Source: Promethearchaeota archaeon
Lineage (GTDB): Archaea; Asgardarchaeota; Lokiarchaeia; Sigyniarchaeales; SOKP01
DNA: 64,000 nucleotides
NCBI GenBank assembly: GCA_016839555.1
Contig: JAEOUA010000003.1
Coordinates: 124,001 to 188,000 of the forward strand
Reading direction: 5' to 3'
A program made the position numbers and the translations under genes. Positions 1 to 8,771 of the stretch are shown piece by piece; position 1 is the first letter of the stretch; each line of letters begins with the position of its first letter. Below the pieces are notes generated by a model, which did not search any database, was not told the origin of the DNA, and saw only the letters and a program-made list of their open reading frames with translations.

Positions 1-2
1 GA

Positions 3-878
3 ATTATATTAAGTGTTTTATTTGGTTTCAGTTTATTGTTATTCATCTTTTCATTTTTTAAACCGCTAGATGAACTTCATTATGGTTTTATAATTGTTGC
101 GTTTATTGGGGGCTTATTTTTCTTGATTATATTCGACAACATTATTACACTATTCTATATTTTCTGTTTTTATGCTAATCTCGTTTTAACCGCATTCTTT
201 GCTTTCAAACTTTGTATGGATTCTGCTATCAATGTAGATAACTATTTATCTAAAAAAGAGAAATATCGGAAAGTACTACGTGTTTTCGAATTTATATTTT
301 TTACTTTTTTAAATATAGTTAGCTTTTTATTTACACTTAATTTTTTTAGAAGAGTTCTACGACTTCCTCCCTTAGTCGAATTGGTATTTCGAGTAATATT
401 TTGGTTAAATATAATATTTTTAATGGGAATTGTAATTAGATTGCTAATTACTAAAAAATTTGCGGCATATTTTGCGTTATTTCTTCTATTAGTCTTTCTC
501 TATATGCTATACAGGGTTGTGGATTTTTATGCTGAAATTATTTTTGCTAATTCATCTGGTTATGATTTTTTTTCATATATTTTAGATTTGATTTTATTCA
601 TATACATTATGGGGTCTATATTTGATAGGGTGGACTTTCTAAAAGAAAAATTAAAATATCTAAGAGCGGATACTATTGCACTCTTTGTGATTATTATGAA
701 ACTTGTTGTTCAAGGATTTGAAATAGTAACATCGATTAGTGGAGCTAATGCCCCACCTCAGATACAGGATGAATTAGGTATTATGATTCTCTTTATCATA
801 TTCACGTTGTCATTCGGTATCTATAAATTAATTAAACATAGCGCAGAATTAAAAAAAACTGAAATTGATATAAAATAA
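3..878 (+). CDS. Multi-pass membrane protein, 5' end outside the window
   Basis: The reading frame is open to the left edge of the window, so this gene is truncated at its 5' end; the first start-like codon inside is a TTG at 36, but the hydrophobic codons before it belong to the same frame. The product is almost entirely hydrophobic, with about eight predicted membrane helices broken by short basic loops (for example LSKKEKYRKVLR near residue 70) and a charged lysine-rich C-terminus. I recognise no family. It is followed 100 bases downstream by a second multi-pass membrane protein on the same strand, so the two may be related in function. Existence is certain; function is unknown. Confidence 0.75.
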   Translation: MILSVLFGFSLLLFIFSFFKPLDELHYGFIIVAFIGGLFFLIIFDNIITLFYIFCFYANLVLTAFFAFKLCMDSAINVDNYLSKKEKYRKVLRVFEFIFFTFLNIVSFLFTLNFFRRVLRLPPLVELVFRVIFWLNIIFLMGIVIRLLITKKFAAYFALFLLLVFLYMLYRVVDFYAEIIFANSSGYDFFSYILDLILFIYIMGSIFDRVDFLKEKLKYLRADTIALFVIIMKLVVQGFEIVTSISGANAPPQIQDELGIMILFIIFTLSFGIYKLIKHSAELKKTEIDIK

Positions 879-950
879 AGATATATATAAGCAATTTACT
901 GATTACCTCAATTTGAACGATCTTGATCAATTTTAAATTCAACTTATAAG

Positions 951-960
951 TTTAAATATA
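951..960 (+). promoter_or_regulatory. Probable TATA box (box A) for the membrane protein at 981
   Basis: The stretch TTTAAATATA lies about 25 bases upstream of the ATG at 981, with no Shine-Dalgarno sequence between. This is the spacing expected of an archaeal TATA element driving a leaderless or nearly leaderless transcript. It is assigned by eye only. Confidence 0.4.
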
Positions 961-980
961 TTAACCTCATTTTTTTTATT

Positions 981-1715
981 ATGGCATTGGAACCAAATAG
1001 TTTAGAATATCAAGTATTTTATATATTAGTTATCTTATTATTAGCGGCTAAATTATCTTTTTCGGTGTACCTTGGAAAAAAGATTATTAATAAAACCAAA
1101 AAAGAGGGTAAATTTACTTTCGATTTTATATTTGGAGTATTCATCCTCATGATTTGCTTATTTGTATCGCGATTTTTATATTTCTTTTATGACTTTTATC
1201 TTATTAAATTCGACCCAGCAAATTTTCTTAATCCCGATGCTCTAATTGTATGGGCATTTGCTTCTTTGATCAGTACTATAGGTTATTCAGCAGCAATGTT
1301 TGCCATCGATTACAGGGTTCTACATTTTAGAATGAAAGGAATTATAGCTTATATAATTATTGGAGTAGGAATATTTGATTTTATCTGGGTTATGGGTGGT
1401 TTCGTGACTTCTGAGGATATATTTGGAATAGTAAATGGAATTTTAATGGTTGCTAATGTGCTTGCTATAATTATCCCAATAATCTTTTTCTACATTGGAA
1501 CAAAAACAACTGGTTTAAAAAAAGTTTCTTATATTATTGCGTTTGGGGTTATTATTTACTCAATTGGATCATCAATAGTCCTAGAACCTATTTTATCTCC
1601 CCTCAGAGATATATTTGGAGACTTAATTCATATTCCTGTCTTCTTTATATTTTTCATCCTTAAATTAGTCGGCTTGGGCATGTTTTCTTACGGGGTTACT
1701 CAATTTAGTCTCTAA
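981..1715 (+). CDS. Multi-pass membrane protein of unknown function
   Basis: The ATG at 981 follows a TATA-like element, and no ribosome binding site is visible, which suggests a leaderless mRNA. The 244-residue product has about seven hydrophobic helices spread over its whole length, separated by short loops with charged residues such as KKIINKTKKEGK near residue 30. There is no soluble domain and no motif that I can tie to a family. The 7-helix layout resembles other Asgard membrane proteins of unknown role, but this is only a topological remark. It is probably independent of the following cupin gene, which is on the other strand. Confidence 0.75.
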   Translation: MALEPNSLEYQVFYILVILLLAAKLSFSVYLGKKIINKTKKEGKFTFDFIFGVFILMICLFVSRFLYFFYDFYLIKFDPANFLNPDALIVWAFASLISTIGYSAAMFAIDYRVLHFRMKGIIAYIIIGVGIFDFIWVMGGFVTSEDIFGIVNGILMVANVLAIIIPIIFFYIGTKTTGLKKVSYIIAFGVIIYSIGSSIVLEPILSPLRDIFGDLIHIPVFFIFFILKLVGLGMFSYGVTQFSL

Positions 1716-1723
1716 TTTTTTTT
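1716..1723 (+). terminator. Oligo-T terminator after the membrane protein gene
   Basis: A run of eight T residues starts immediately after the TAA stop at 1713-1715. Archaeal RNA polymerase terminates on T-rich stretches in the non-template strand without needing a hairpin. It lies between convergent genes, which supports the role. Confidence 0.4.
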
Positions 1724-1824
1724 ATTTAAATATTTCATAGCAAAATAAGAACTAAAATTTTCTGAATACTTCAAAAAATTAAATAAAATAGATTGAAATA
1801 AATTTTAAGAATTAGTATTTTGAT

Positions 1825-2121
1825 TTATTCAATATCTCCGAATTCTAAATCGAAACTATAATATTTTCTTACAGGTTTTTTAACCTTCCACTTGCAATTT
1901 AATCCCTTCTTAAATTGAACTAAATCTCCCTTACCAAATTCTATTTTTTCTCCTGTCTTTGGGTCCTTAACCTCCACTTCTCCGTCTAAAAGGTAGCACG
2001 TTTCTGTGTCACCATAAGACCAATCAAATTCACTCACTTCTTTTTCCCAAGTCCCCCAAGATTCAACACCTAAATTTTCTAATTCTTCTTTTGTGGGTTT
2101 CTTTTTTTTCATATTTGCCAT
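1825..2121 (-). CDS. Small cupin-domain protein (DUF861/EutQ-like)
   Basis: A 98-residue protein made of a single cupin barrel. The C-terminal two thirds contain the usual pattern of this fold: CYLLDGEVEV, then a charged turn, FGKGDLVQFKKG and a final strand YYSFDLEFG. The Trp-rich segment WGTWEKEVSEFDW near residue 22 is typical of the ureidoglycine-aminohydrolase-like/DUF861 cupins. The usual His metal ligands of the first cupin motif are not visible, so metal binding and enzymatic activity are doubtful. It is a monocistronic gene, convergent with the upstream membrane protein. The specific substrate cannot be told. Confidence 0.75.
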   Translation of the reverse strand: MANMKKKKPTKEELENLGVESWGTWEKEVSEFDWSYGDTETCYLLDGEVEVKDPKTGEKIEFGKGDLVQFKKGLNCKWKVKKPVRKYYSFDLEFGDIE

Positions 2122-2373
2122 ATTTTTATCAGTTCCTCTTAATTTATTTTTTTATAATGAATATAACGAGCTCTATTTGAAAATAATAATTAGTCTTTAT
2201 TATAATTTATTCAAAATGGAAACTACAATTGAGCTAACATATTTTAAGTGTTGAAATTAATTAATAGTTTAATTGAATGTATATTAAGGAGGATAAAGAA
2301 TTAATTAATATACTATTATTCTTAATAATTTAAATTTTAAGTTTGAAAACAATTAAAAGCAGAGGGAAAAAAA

Positions 2374-3183
2374 ATGGTCGATAGATTTTTAGATGGAAAA
2401 GGAGTTTTAATAACTGGAGGTGCTTCTGGATTTGGAAGAGGTGTCGCCTATGCATATGCGGAAAGAGGTGCCGACTTAGCATTAATTGATATTAATGAAG
2501 GACTATTAGAAGAAACCGCCAATGATATAAGGCAGAAACATAAATGTAAAGTAATTCCAATCATTTGCGATGTATCTAAAAGTGAAGAGGTTCAACAAAT
2601 GGCAAAGCAAGCATCTACTGAATTAGAAAATATTTATATTCTTTTTAATAATGCTGGTATAGGTTCTATTTATGGACCGAATCTCTTAAGAATAAAAGAA
2701 CCAATATTCGATTCTATTCTAAATATTAATCTCCGCGGTCAATGGTTAGTCGCAAAATATATTTGCCGAAGAATGAAAAAGCAAAATTTTAAACCATTAG
2801 CGGGAAAGATAATTTGCACTGCCTCAGTTGCGGGCGTTGCAGTAAATCCTAAATTATGTGCCTATAGTATCAGTAAGGCAGGTGTTATTGCTATGATGCA
2901 AATGTTAGCAAAAGATCTTGCCCCAGATATCACTGTAAATGCAATCTCTCCAGGCTATCATGTGACGGGAATATATAAAACCTATGAAGCTATGAAGGCA
3001 ACTATGGATGACGGAAATGTTAAAACGCCATTAAATAGAGTTGGCACAATAGAGGATGTGGTCAATCTTATGATTTTTTTAGCCTCAGATAAATCCAATT
3101 TCATTACAGGACATAATTTTATAGTTGATGGAGGAATTGCAGAAGTTGGCAAACCACCAGATTATTTAGATTCAGAAATTTAA
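2374..3183 (+). CDS. Short-chain dehydrogenase/reductase (SDR)
   Basis: A classical SDR of 269 residues. The nucleotide-binding motif TGGASGFGRG is near residue 14, the acidic residue after strand 2 (ALIDIN, about residue 40) suggests NAD(H) preference, NNAGIGS is near residue 91, and the catalytic Ser and Tyr-x-x-x-Lys are seen in TASVAG and YSISK (about residues 150-168). The end LASDKSNFITGHNFIVDGG is the usual C-terminal cofactor-loop motif. The start ATG has a purine-rich GAGGG seven bases or so upstream. The substrate is unknown; the family reduces or oxidises ketones, sugars and acyl-ACP/CoA intermediates. It stands alone between a divergent cupin and a long gap. Confidence 0.93.
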   Translation: MVDRFLDGKGVLITGGASGFGRGVAYAYAERGADLALIDINEGLLEETANDIRQKHKCKVIPIICDVSKSEEVQQMAKQASTELENIYILFNNAGIGSIYGPNLLRIKEPIFDSILNINLRGQWLVAKYICRRMKKQNFKPLAGKIICTASVAGVAVNPKLCAYSISKAGVIAMMQMLAKDLAPDITVNAISPGYHVTGIYKTYEAMKATMDDGNVKTPLNRVGTIEDVVNLMIFLASDKSNFITGHNFIVDGGIAEVGKPPDYLDSEI

Positions 3184-3592
3184 CATATAAGAAGAATTGA
3201 AATTTGGTACATGGATTTTCATTGGAAAAAAATAATTTCATTATTATATTTTTATTTTACTAGTTCAAAATAATATCTGTTAATAAGCTGGATAATCTGA
3301 TCTTCTTAAATAAAAAGTTATGAGCTAATCTGGGCAATTAAAAATATAAATAAGAAGCTTTATACAGCTTAAATTAAATCTATAACACTTCAATATACAA
3401 TAATTTAAATATTCTAACTATTATAAATAAAATATTAATAGATAACCTTAACATTTAAATAACCTAAATAAAAAGTAAAAAACTTTATTTATCTTCCCTT
3501 TAATTATTAATATATAATTATTTTATAAAAATAGCTTTAATATATCACAACTTTAACTTATTAGATTATAAAAAAACTACTAGTGAAAGAAA
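3184..3592. other. 409-nt AT-rich intergenic region
   Basis: Very AT-rich spacer between the SDR gene and the small GTPase. I see no open frame with coding character and no tRNA-like fold. It should carry the GTPase promoter; several TATA-like stretches are present (for example around 3515-3545) but none can be singled out. Confidence 0.4.
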
Positions 3593-4114
3593 TTGCCTAA
3601 GAAATTCATCTTCAAGATCTTAACAGCGGGGGAAGGCGGTGTCGGCAAGACAACGCTCCTTCATCGATACGTTAATGGCAAATTCTCAGAATCAACAAAA
3701 ATGACTATTGGTGTTGAATTTTTTCTTAAGGAAATAGAAATGGAGGATCATAACTGCACCTTGCAGCTGTGGGATTTTGGAGGGCAAGGGCGCTTTCGCT
3801 TTCTTATCGATAGCTATGTACTGGGCGCAAAAGCAGCCTTACTTATGTTTGATCTCACAAGACCTATGACCTTAGAAAATCTCGATGAATGGGTTAATAT
3901 CTGTCGAAAAAATGATCCTAATCTTCCGATACTCTTCTTAGGTACAAAATTAGATTTAACAGAGGACATCAGTGTTGATGATGATTATGCTGAACAATTC
4001 TTAGATAAATTAAATTTATTTGACTACTTAAGAGTTTCTTCAAAAACCGGAGAAAATGTAGAAAAAGCATTCGATTTAATTACAAAACGGTGCTTAGAAC
4101 GTCAACTCCTATAA
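3593..4114 (+). CDS. Ras/Rab-like small GTPase, paralogue 1
   Basis: A 173-residue small GTPase. G1/P-loop GEGGVGKTT is at about residues 13-21, the switch I Thr is in KMTIG, G3 reads WDFGGQGRF, G4 is GTKLD and G5 is SSKTGE. The Gln that normally positions the hydrolytic water is kept, but the next residue, usually Glu, is Gly. There is no C-terminal Cys, so no prenyl anchor. The start must be the TTG at 3593, because a TGA lies three codons upstream; a GTGA precedes it by six bases. The 5' part is distinctly richer in G+C than its surroundings. It is a close paralogue of the GTPase at 4956; a PIN-domain gene lies between them. Confidence 0.93.
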   Translation: MPKKFIFKILTAGEGGVGKTTLLHRYVNGKFSESTKMTIGVEFFLKEIEMEDHNCTLQLWDFGGQGRFRFLIDSYVLGAKAALLMFDLTRPMTLENLDEWVNICRKNDPNLPILFLGTKLDLTEDISVDDDYAEQFLDKLNLFDYLRVSSKTGENVEKAFDLITKRCLERQLL

Positions 4115-4148
4115 AATAGATAATTTTTTAGGGAATTTCCATAATCAA

Positions 4149-4598
4149 TTGAAAATTATTAATAATCTCATTATTCTTGATAGTAATTTTTTATTAGTCC
4201 CAATTCAATTTAAAATTGATTATATAGAAGAAATTTCACTAATGTTGGAAGGGAGATGTAAATTTATCATCTTTCAACAGGTAATAGATGAATTGCAAGC
4301 CAAAAAATCTCGTTATAGGAAATCTAATAAAAGTGCTAAATTTGAAACGCAATTAAACGCAGGATTATTATATTTAGAAAGAAAAAAAAGGGAGTATAAT
4401 ATTCAGATTATTGATATCAGAAAAAAAAATAATGAATCTACCGATGATTTTTTACTTAAAAAAATAAAACAACTCCAACAAGAAAATAGAATTGTATTTT
4501 TAGCAACAAATGATTATAAATTAAGAAAAAAAGCAAAAACCGAGTGTTCTGTATTCTTTGTAAGGCAGAAAAAATTCATTTCCCTTCTCAAAAAATGA
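4149..4598 (+). CDS. PIN-domain ribonuclease-like protein (archaeal Fcf1/VapC9 type)
   Basis: A 149-residue single PIN domain. It opens with the typical strand and first acidic residue, IILDSNFLLVPIQFKIDY, which closely matches archaeal PIN proteins related to the eukaryotic rRNA-processing factor Fcf1/Utp24. Further acidic positions are in VIDELQAKK (about residue 50) and STDDFLLKK (about 96), and the final FLATNDYKLRKKAK carries the last conserved acidic and basic residues. This suggests a Mg-dependent RNase, plausibly in rRNA processing, rather than a toxin: no antitoxin gene is adjacent. The start is a TTG 34 bases after the GTPase stop, so co-transcription is likely. Confidence 0.8.
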   Translation: MKIINNLIILDSNFLLVPIQFKIDYIEEISLMLEGRCKFIIFQQVIDELQAKKSRYRKSNKSAKFETQLNAGLLYLERKKREYNIQIIDIRKKNNESTDDFLLKKIKQLQQENRIVFLATNDYKLRKKAKTECSVFFVRQKKFISLLKK

Positions 4599-4955
4599 CA
4601 AAATAAAATGAAAAAGATTTTTGGCTAACTATGAAATTTTGAGAATCTGTCATATATACCGTAAAAATATAAGATGATTTTAACAAATAGAGTTTAATTC
4701 AAAAAGAGAACCTTTTAGAATAAATTATTAATAGAAATAAAATAAATAATATTTTTTAATCGAGTTTTTAACCTATATGTGAATTACTTTTAACTTATAA
4801 ATAGCATGTGATTTAATTGCGCAAAAATTTTTTTTATTGCATAATTATATAAAGAATAGCACTGTATTATCATATATAATAGGATTTTAGAGCGTACAAA
4901 ATTTTTGTGTTTATTATAAATTGAAATAATCTTCTAAACATAAGCAGAGAATCAG
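4599..4955. other. 357-nt AT-rich intergenic region
   Basis: Spacer ahead of the second GTPase gene. No coding frame or RNA fold is evident. A TATA-like TTTATTATAAATTG at about 4910-4923 is a plausible promoter element for the gene at 4956, about 35-45 bases upstream of its ATG. Confidence 0.4.
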
Positions 4956-5498
4956 ATGATAGAATATAAAAAATATGAAAGACCGCTCGTTCTGAAAGTT
5001 TTAACGGCAGGTGAGGGCGGTGTCGGAAAAACAACGTTGCTCCATCGATATATTGAGGGGGAATTCAATGCAAATACAAAAATGACTATAGGAGTTCAAT
5101 TTTTTTTAAAAGAATTAGAAATTAACTCAAAACGGATTATTTTGCAGATATGGGACTTTGGTGGGCAAGAACGATTCAGAACACTTCTCAAATCCTATGC
5201 AAATGGTGCAAAGGGGGCAATACTTATGTTTGACTTAACAAGACCATTGACTCTTGATAGAATTGATGATTGGGTTGATATTTGTAGATCAGATGATCCA
5301 GAATTACCCATTATTTTTTTAGGAACGAAATATGATCTTAAATCTGAAATATCTATAGAAGATGATTATATCGAGGAATTTTTAAAAAAACACAATTTAA
5401 TTAGATTTTTGAAAACTTCTTCAAAATCAGGGAGAAATGTCAAGAGGTCATTTGAAATATTATCAGAAAGTATCTTGGAACATCTTGACATTATTTAA
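4956..5498 (+). CDS. Ras/Rab-like small GTPase, paralogue 2
   Basis: A 180-residue small GTPase, clearly paralogous to the one at 3593 (shared LTAGEGGVGKTTLLHRY, KMTIGV.FFLKE, GTK.DL, DDWVDICR-type segment). G1 is GEGGVGKTT near residue 20, G3 is WDFGGQERF with the canonical Gln-Glu, G4 is GTKYD and G5 is SSKSG. A 7-residue extension precedes the first strand compared with the paralogue. There is no C-terminal Cys motif, so membrane attachment by prenylation is not expected. The GTPases of Asgard archaea are thought to act in trafficking-like or polarity functions; the specific role is unknown. Confidence 0.94.
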   Translation: MIEYKKYERPLVLKVLTAGEGGVGKTTLLHRYIEGEFNANTKMTIGVQFFLKELEINSKRIILQIWDFGGQERFRTLLKSYANGAKGAILMFDLTRPLTLDRIDDWVDICRSDDPELPIIFLGTKYDLKSEISIEDDYIEEFLKKHNLIRFLKTSSKSGRNVKRSFEILSESILEHLDII

Positions 5499-5597
5499 TC
5501 TAAACATTAAATTATTTTATATAATTAGATAAAAAATATTAAATAAATAGTATATATTCTTTTTAATTACCTTATATAAAAAGAGAGGGAAATTTTT

Positions 5598-5936
5598 ATG
5601 AAACAAGTAAATGAAAATGATTTTGACTATAGAAAGGGAAGCACGGGAGTAAAATACCTCATGCGGGGGCCCAGTATAGATTGGGGAATCATTAGATTAA
5701 TGCCCAATGAGAAAATGGGTGAAATACCACATGGACATGAATTTATCGATGAAACTTTTTATTTTATGGAAGGCGATGGGATCATGATAATAGATGATAA
5801 AGAATATGATGCTCCTGAAGGAAGCGTTTTCTTATGTGAACCAAAAGAGATGCATAATATTAGAAATGATTCTTCAGATCCAATAAAAATTGTCTTTATC
5901 AAAGGAGAATTCCGACCTAATGATAAAATTGAGTAA
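5598..5936 (+). CDS. Small single-domain cupin protein
   Basis: A 112-residue cupin. Both conserved motifs are present: motif 1 with potential metal ligands, PHGHEFIDETFYFMEGDG (about residues 45-62), and motif 2, PEGSVFLCEPKEMHNIRND (about 76-94). The His, His, Glu and final His make metal binding likely. A clear Shine-Dalgarno-like GAGAGGG lies about eight bases before the ATG. Possible roles range from sugar isomerase or dioxygenase to small-ligand binding; context (small GTPase upstream, aIF1A downstream) does not decide. Confidence 0.85.
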   Translation: MKQVNENDFDYRKGSTGVKYLMRGPSIDWGIIRLMPNEKMGEIPHGHEFIDETFYFMEGDGIMIIDDKEYDAPEGSVFLCEPKEMHNIRNDSSDPIKIVFIKGEFRPNDKIE

Positions 5937-5975
5937 TCTTTTTTAGAACTTATACATTTTTTTAAATTGAATCAT

Positions 5976-6326
5976 ATGAGTAAAGATAATTCTGAATCGG
6001 AAGCAATTGGTAGAATCAAAAAGCCTGATAGAAAGAAAGGGGAAATTTTTGCACGAGTTATTGATATCTATGGTAACGATAGAATGAGGGTTTTCTGTGA
6101 AGATGGTGTTCACAGAATTGGTCGAATTAGAGGAAAAATAAAAAAAAGGGTTTGGATACGGAAAGGGGATCTCGTCGTTGTTAATCCGTGGGATTGGGAG
6201 ACAGAGATAAAAGATAAACTTGGGAAGGCAGAAATTTCATGGCGATATAAAAAAAATGAAGTAGCGTGGTTAAAAAAACACGGAATATTACCTGAAAGGC
6301 TTGATTTAAATAACATTCCTGTTTAA
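5976..6326 (+). CDS. eif1A: Translation initiation factor aIF1A (eIF1A homologue)
   Basis: A basic S1/OB-fold protein of about 116 residues. The family's core is easily seen: GEIFARVIDIYGNDRMRVFC, the arginine-rich IRGKIKKRVWIRKGDLVV, and NPWDWE. It binds the small ribosomal subunit A site and promotes start-codon selection together with aIF1 and aIF2. I place the start at the ATG at 5976; a TTG at 5967 would add three residues. A TATA-like TTATACATTT about 20-25 bases upstream and the absence of a Shine-Dalgarno suggest a leaderless transcript. The C-terminal acidic tail of eukaryotic eIF1A is missing, as usual in archaea. Confidence 0.95.
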   Translation: MSKDNSESEAIGRIKKPDRKKGEIFARVIDIYGNDRMRVFCEDGVHRIGRIRGKIKKRVWIRKGDLVVVNPWDWETEIKDKLGKAEISWRYKKNEVAWLKKHGILPERLDLNNIPV

Positions 6327-6730
6327 ATTTTAGTTGTTGGATAATAATTATATTACATAGTTTGCAAAATTTTTTAATCTAGGAAATCCTTACTTCAACT
6401 CAGTTAATAGAGTTTTCTGCTTTCTTGTAGTCTTTAATTTCGATGATGAATTTTTTATTGGAATTTTTCATTTTTTATCAATTATTTTTTAATTAGGGTT
6501 GAAATAATGGGATTTGGGGTTTTAAATGAGTTGAGATTGGCGGTTTAGTGAATTACTGCTAAAAATTAAGGGGAAAGAATAAAATGAGCATACTCATAAA
6601 AATTGAGCAAGATTAAGATATGCTCTTATATATTTTTTATCCAATTTTAATAAGTTTTGCTGATTTAAATCTAAAGTTAAAAATTTATTAAAAGAAAACA
6701 ACTTTATATTCTTAATTTTATATATCTTTA
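6327..6730. other. 404-nt intergenic region
   Basis: No coding frame of substance is seen. A moderately G-rich patch at about 6495-6550 stands out against the AT-rich surroundings, and an ATGATGA (C-box-like) occurs near 6440, but I find no matching CTGA D box close by, so a C/D sRNA cannot be claimed. The 3' end contains TATA-like stretches (about 6700-6725) that probably serve the LRR gene. Confidence 0.35.
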
Positions 6731-8134
6731 TTGATAGATTCCTTTAAAATCAATGAGTTAATTACCCTAAAGCTAGGTGAAAACGGTCGCACGATGATTT
6801 ATGTTGCTGGGAAGCCGTTCAAACAATGCACTTATTTATTATTAACCATTCCCAAAAATAGGGCAGAAGAGTTTGCAGATATCAAGTCAATTGACGATAC
6901 GGCGGAACGGTTAGATAAATCTATGCATGATGCAATAGAAAGCAAGAAAATTAACATACCTCCACGGGTGGAATTCTGGGGACACTGCTCCAATCTCCAA
7001 GCATGGACGGAAAATGGCTACGACCTGAATCTAATTCATTCTAACTTAGGGTTTCCGTTACTGAAAAAACTTAGCGAGTTGGGAGATCCCCAAGCCACGG
7101 CAGTTTTTAAGGAAGAGGTTGTCCGACGCTTTCGGGAGGGAGACTTCAAAACCAAGCAGTATCTTCTTCTTGAATTCTATTTCAGAAATTTCACAAAAGA
7201 GGAATTGGACATCGTATTTGAAAATCTGGACATTAAAAAGATTTCTACTGAATTAAATCCTAGAGAAAAATTTACCTTATTGGAGGAATTAACTGGTTTA
7301 GGAAATGCAGACGCCCGAAAGATTTTAAAGGAAAAGGTGCTCAAGCGTTTTAAAAAAGAGAGTGAATGGATAGACCGACATTTCATTGTACGAAGGGGTT
7401 ATTTGGATATTTTGAGCCGAGCGGAGATTGACAAACTCTTTTCCGGAGTCCCCAAAGAAGATTACAGATTAGCTTCCGTGAGTCCAAGTGTTTCGAAAAC
7501 ATTTCCGTACTATCTTCTAAAACTAAGTTATTTGGGCGAACTCCATTATAATTATTGCGATTTAGAAGAGCTTTCGGAATCGATCGGGAAGCTTACTTCT
7601 CTACATACCTTAGAATTAAATGGTAATAACCTCAAACGCCTCCCAGAATCTATCGCCAACTTAAATCGTTTAGAGTTATTAGAATTAGGCCATAATAAAT
7701 TTGAGGAATTTCCACAGCAAATCATCAATTTAGAAAGGTTAAAAAGATTGTATATGGAACATAATAAACTTAATAAGTTGCCGGAATCTATTGGACAGAT
7801 GAAAAGGCTTCGGATACTGTTTCTAACCGATAATAATCTCAGAGAATTGCCGAAGTCTATAGGGGAGTTAAAATTTTTAAGGGAGTTATGGCTAGAGAGA
7901 AATAGGCTTACCAGTTTGCCAGAATCTATTGGAATGTTAAAAAGCCTAAAAGTATTGTACTTAGACCAAAATAATCTCAAAGAATTGCCAGAAACCATCG
8001 GTAATTTGGAAAATTTAGAGTCGCTAGGATTAAGTTCGAATAATTTGAAAGGAGTGCCAGATACAATTAAAAACTTAAAAAAATTAAATTTCACGTTCTA
8101 CCCACAATCTCAGAGAAAAACAGTAAATAAATAA
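6731..8134 (+). CDS. Leucine-rich-repeat protein with a conserved 'WGHCSN' N-terminal domain
   Basis: A 467-residue protein. Residues 1-135 form a domain marked by a strand-rich start, CTYLLLTIP, SIDDTAERLDKSM, the signature VEFWGHCSNLQAW (about 80-92) and LGFPLLKKLSELGDPQA. The same domain heads the LRR protein at 59927. Residues 135-260 are helical. From about 275 to the end come eight 23-residue leucine-rich repeats with the plant/Ras-suppressor-type pattern LPESIG.L..L..L.L..N.L. Such LRRs form curved protein-binding surfaces. It has no signal peptide or membrane helix. The start is a TTG at 6731; G+C content is visibly above that of the neighbours. It is probably a cytosolic interaction or sensor protein. 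Confidence 0.9.
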   Translation: MIDSFKINELITLKLGENGRTMIYVAGKPFKQCTYLLLTIPKNRAEEFADIKSIDDTAERLDKSMHDAIESKKINIPPRVEFWGHCSNLQAWTENGYDLNLIHSNLGFPLLKKLSELGDPQATAVFKEEVVRRFREGDFKTKQYLLLEFYFRNFTKEELDIVFENLDIKKISTELNPREKFTLLEELTGLGNADARKILKEKVLKRFKKESEWIDRHFIVRRGYLDILSRAEIDKLFSGVPKEDYRLASVSPSVSKTFPYYLLKLSYLGELHYNYCDLEELSESIGKLTSLHTLELNGNNLKRLPESIANLNRLELLELGHNKFEEFPQQIINLERLKRLYMEHNKLNKLPESIGQMKRLRILFLTDNNLRELPKSIGELKFLRELWLERNRLTSLPESIGMLKSLKVLYLDQNNLKELPETIGNLENLESLGLSSNNLKGVPDTIKNLKKLNFTFYPQSQRKTVNK

Positions 8135-8152
8135 AAAGTCTTCGAGTAGCTT

Positions 8153-8755
8153 TTAACCTAATGCTTCTTTTAATTTTTTCCAATTAAACCACTCGTCAAA
8201 GCTTAATTGCCTGGTTAATGGCGTTATCCCCCATCGAATTTGCTTAATAAAATCATGATACTGTTCATAAAGCTTTTTAAACCCTTCCAAATCTTTACTA
8301 TACTTACTTGCTTTCTCCATCTTAAGAAATAATGATTCTATCCAGTTTTTGCCGTTAGGATCTTTTTGAAGCATGCTCTGAATTTCAAAGTCTTCGGCAA
8401 ACTCTTGCAGCGTCACAATATGCACATAATCCTCGTATTTCTTACAGTCTTTATATCCTTTATTCTTCATGACTTTTTGAGCTTCAAGTTTAGCGGCTTC
8501 TCTTAGATCGAAAAGTTTCCTTTTGAATTCCATCGTTTCGGTGTCTTGTCCATATATAACAATCACCACATGCCTATTTTCACCCAAATATTTAGATATT
8601 TTTCCTAAGATAAGATCTTCTCTGGTAGAACTGATATAATCGACTACGATATATTCAATATCATCGCCCCCATATTGACCATGCAAGATTGGATATATTA
8701 TAGGACGACTGCTTGTCCTGAAATGTGCCTTAAAATTATTATCAACCACAAACAC
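8153..8755 (-). CDS. Protein of unknown function, possibly 5'-truncated
   Basis: An open frame of 200 residues, convergent with the LRR gene and ending 18 bases from it. The sequence looks like a real globular protein: a beta-rich N-terminus (IEYIVVDYISST, NRHVVIVIYGQDT), then helices and an aromatic C-terminus (FDEWFNWKKL). I recognise no family. The only starts are GTG codons at 8755 or 8749, both inside a perfect inverted repeat, and no Shine-Dalgarno precedes them; a TGA lies seven codons upstream. Either the gene starts with an unusual leader or it is the 3' part of a damaged gene. G+C content is higher than in the flanking DNA. Confidence 0.6.
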   Translation of the reverse strand: MFVVDNNFKAHFRTSSRPIIYPILHGQYGGDDIEYIVVDYISSTREDLILGKISKYLGENRHVVIVIYGQDTETMEFKRKLFDLREAAKLEAQKVMKNKGYKDCKKYEDYVHIVTLQEFAEDFEIQSMLQKDPNGKNWIESLFLKMEKASKYSKDLEGFKKLYEQYHDFIKQIRWGITPLTRQLSFDEWFNWKKLKEALG

Positions 8756-8771
8756 GGTATGTGTTTGTGGT
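8745..8771. repeat. Perfect 11-bp inverted repeat over the start of the unknown gene
   Basis: ACCACAAACAC and its exact reverse complement GTGTTTGTGGT are separated by five bases. The repeat covers the putative GTG start of the gene at 8153-8755. It could be an operator, an RNA hairpin hiding the start codon, or a remnant of a recombination site. Confidence 0.75.

Noticed and set aside
4149..4598. PIN-domain protein as a VapC toxin
   Set aside because: No antitoxin gene accompanies it, and the sequence is nearer to the Fcf1-like archaeal PIN group associated with rRNA processing.
6430..6480. ATGATGA suggesting the C box of a C/D box sRNA
   Set aside because: No CTGA D box at a suitable distance and no flanking complementary stem could be seen.
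7552..8094. Long minus-strand open frame opposite the first LRR gene
   Set aside because: It mirrors the repeats of the LRR gene in the antisense strand (repeated DSGN/LLS pattern) and has no independent start signal; a shadow of repetitive coding sequence.
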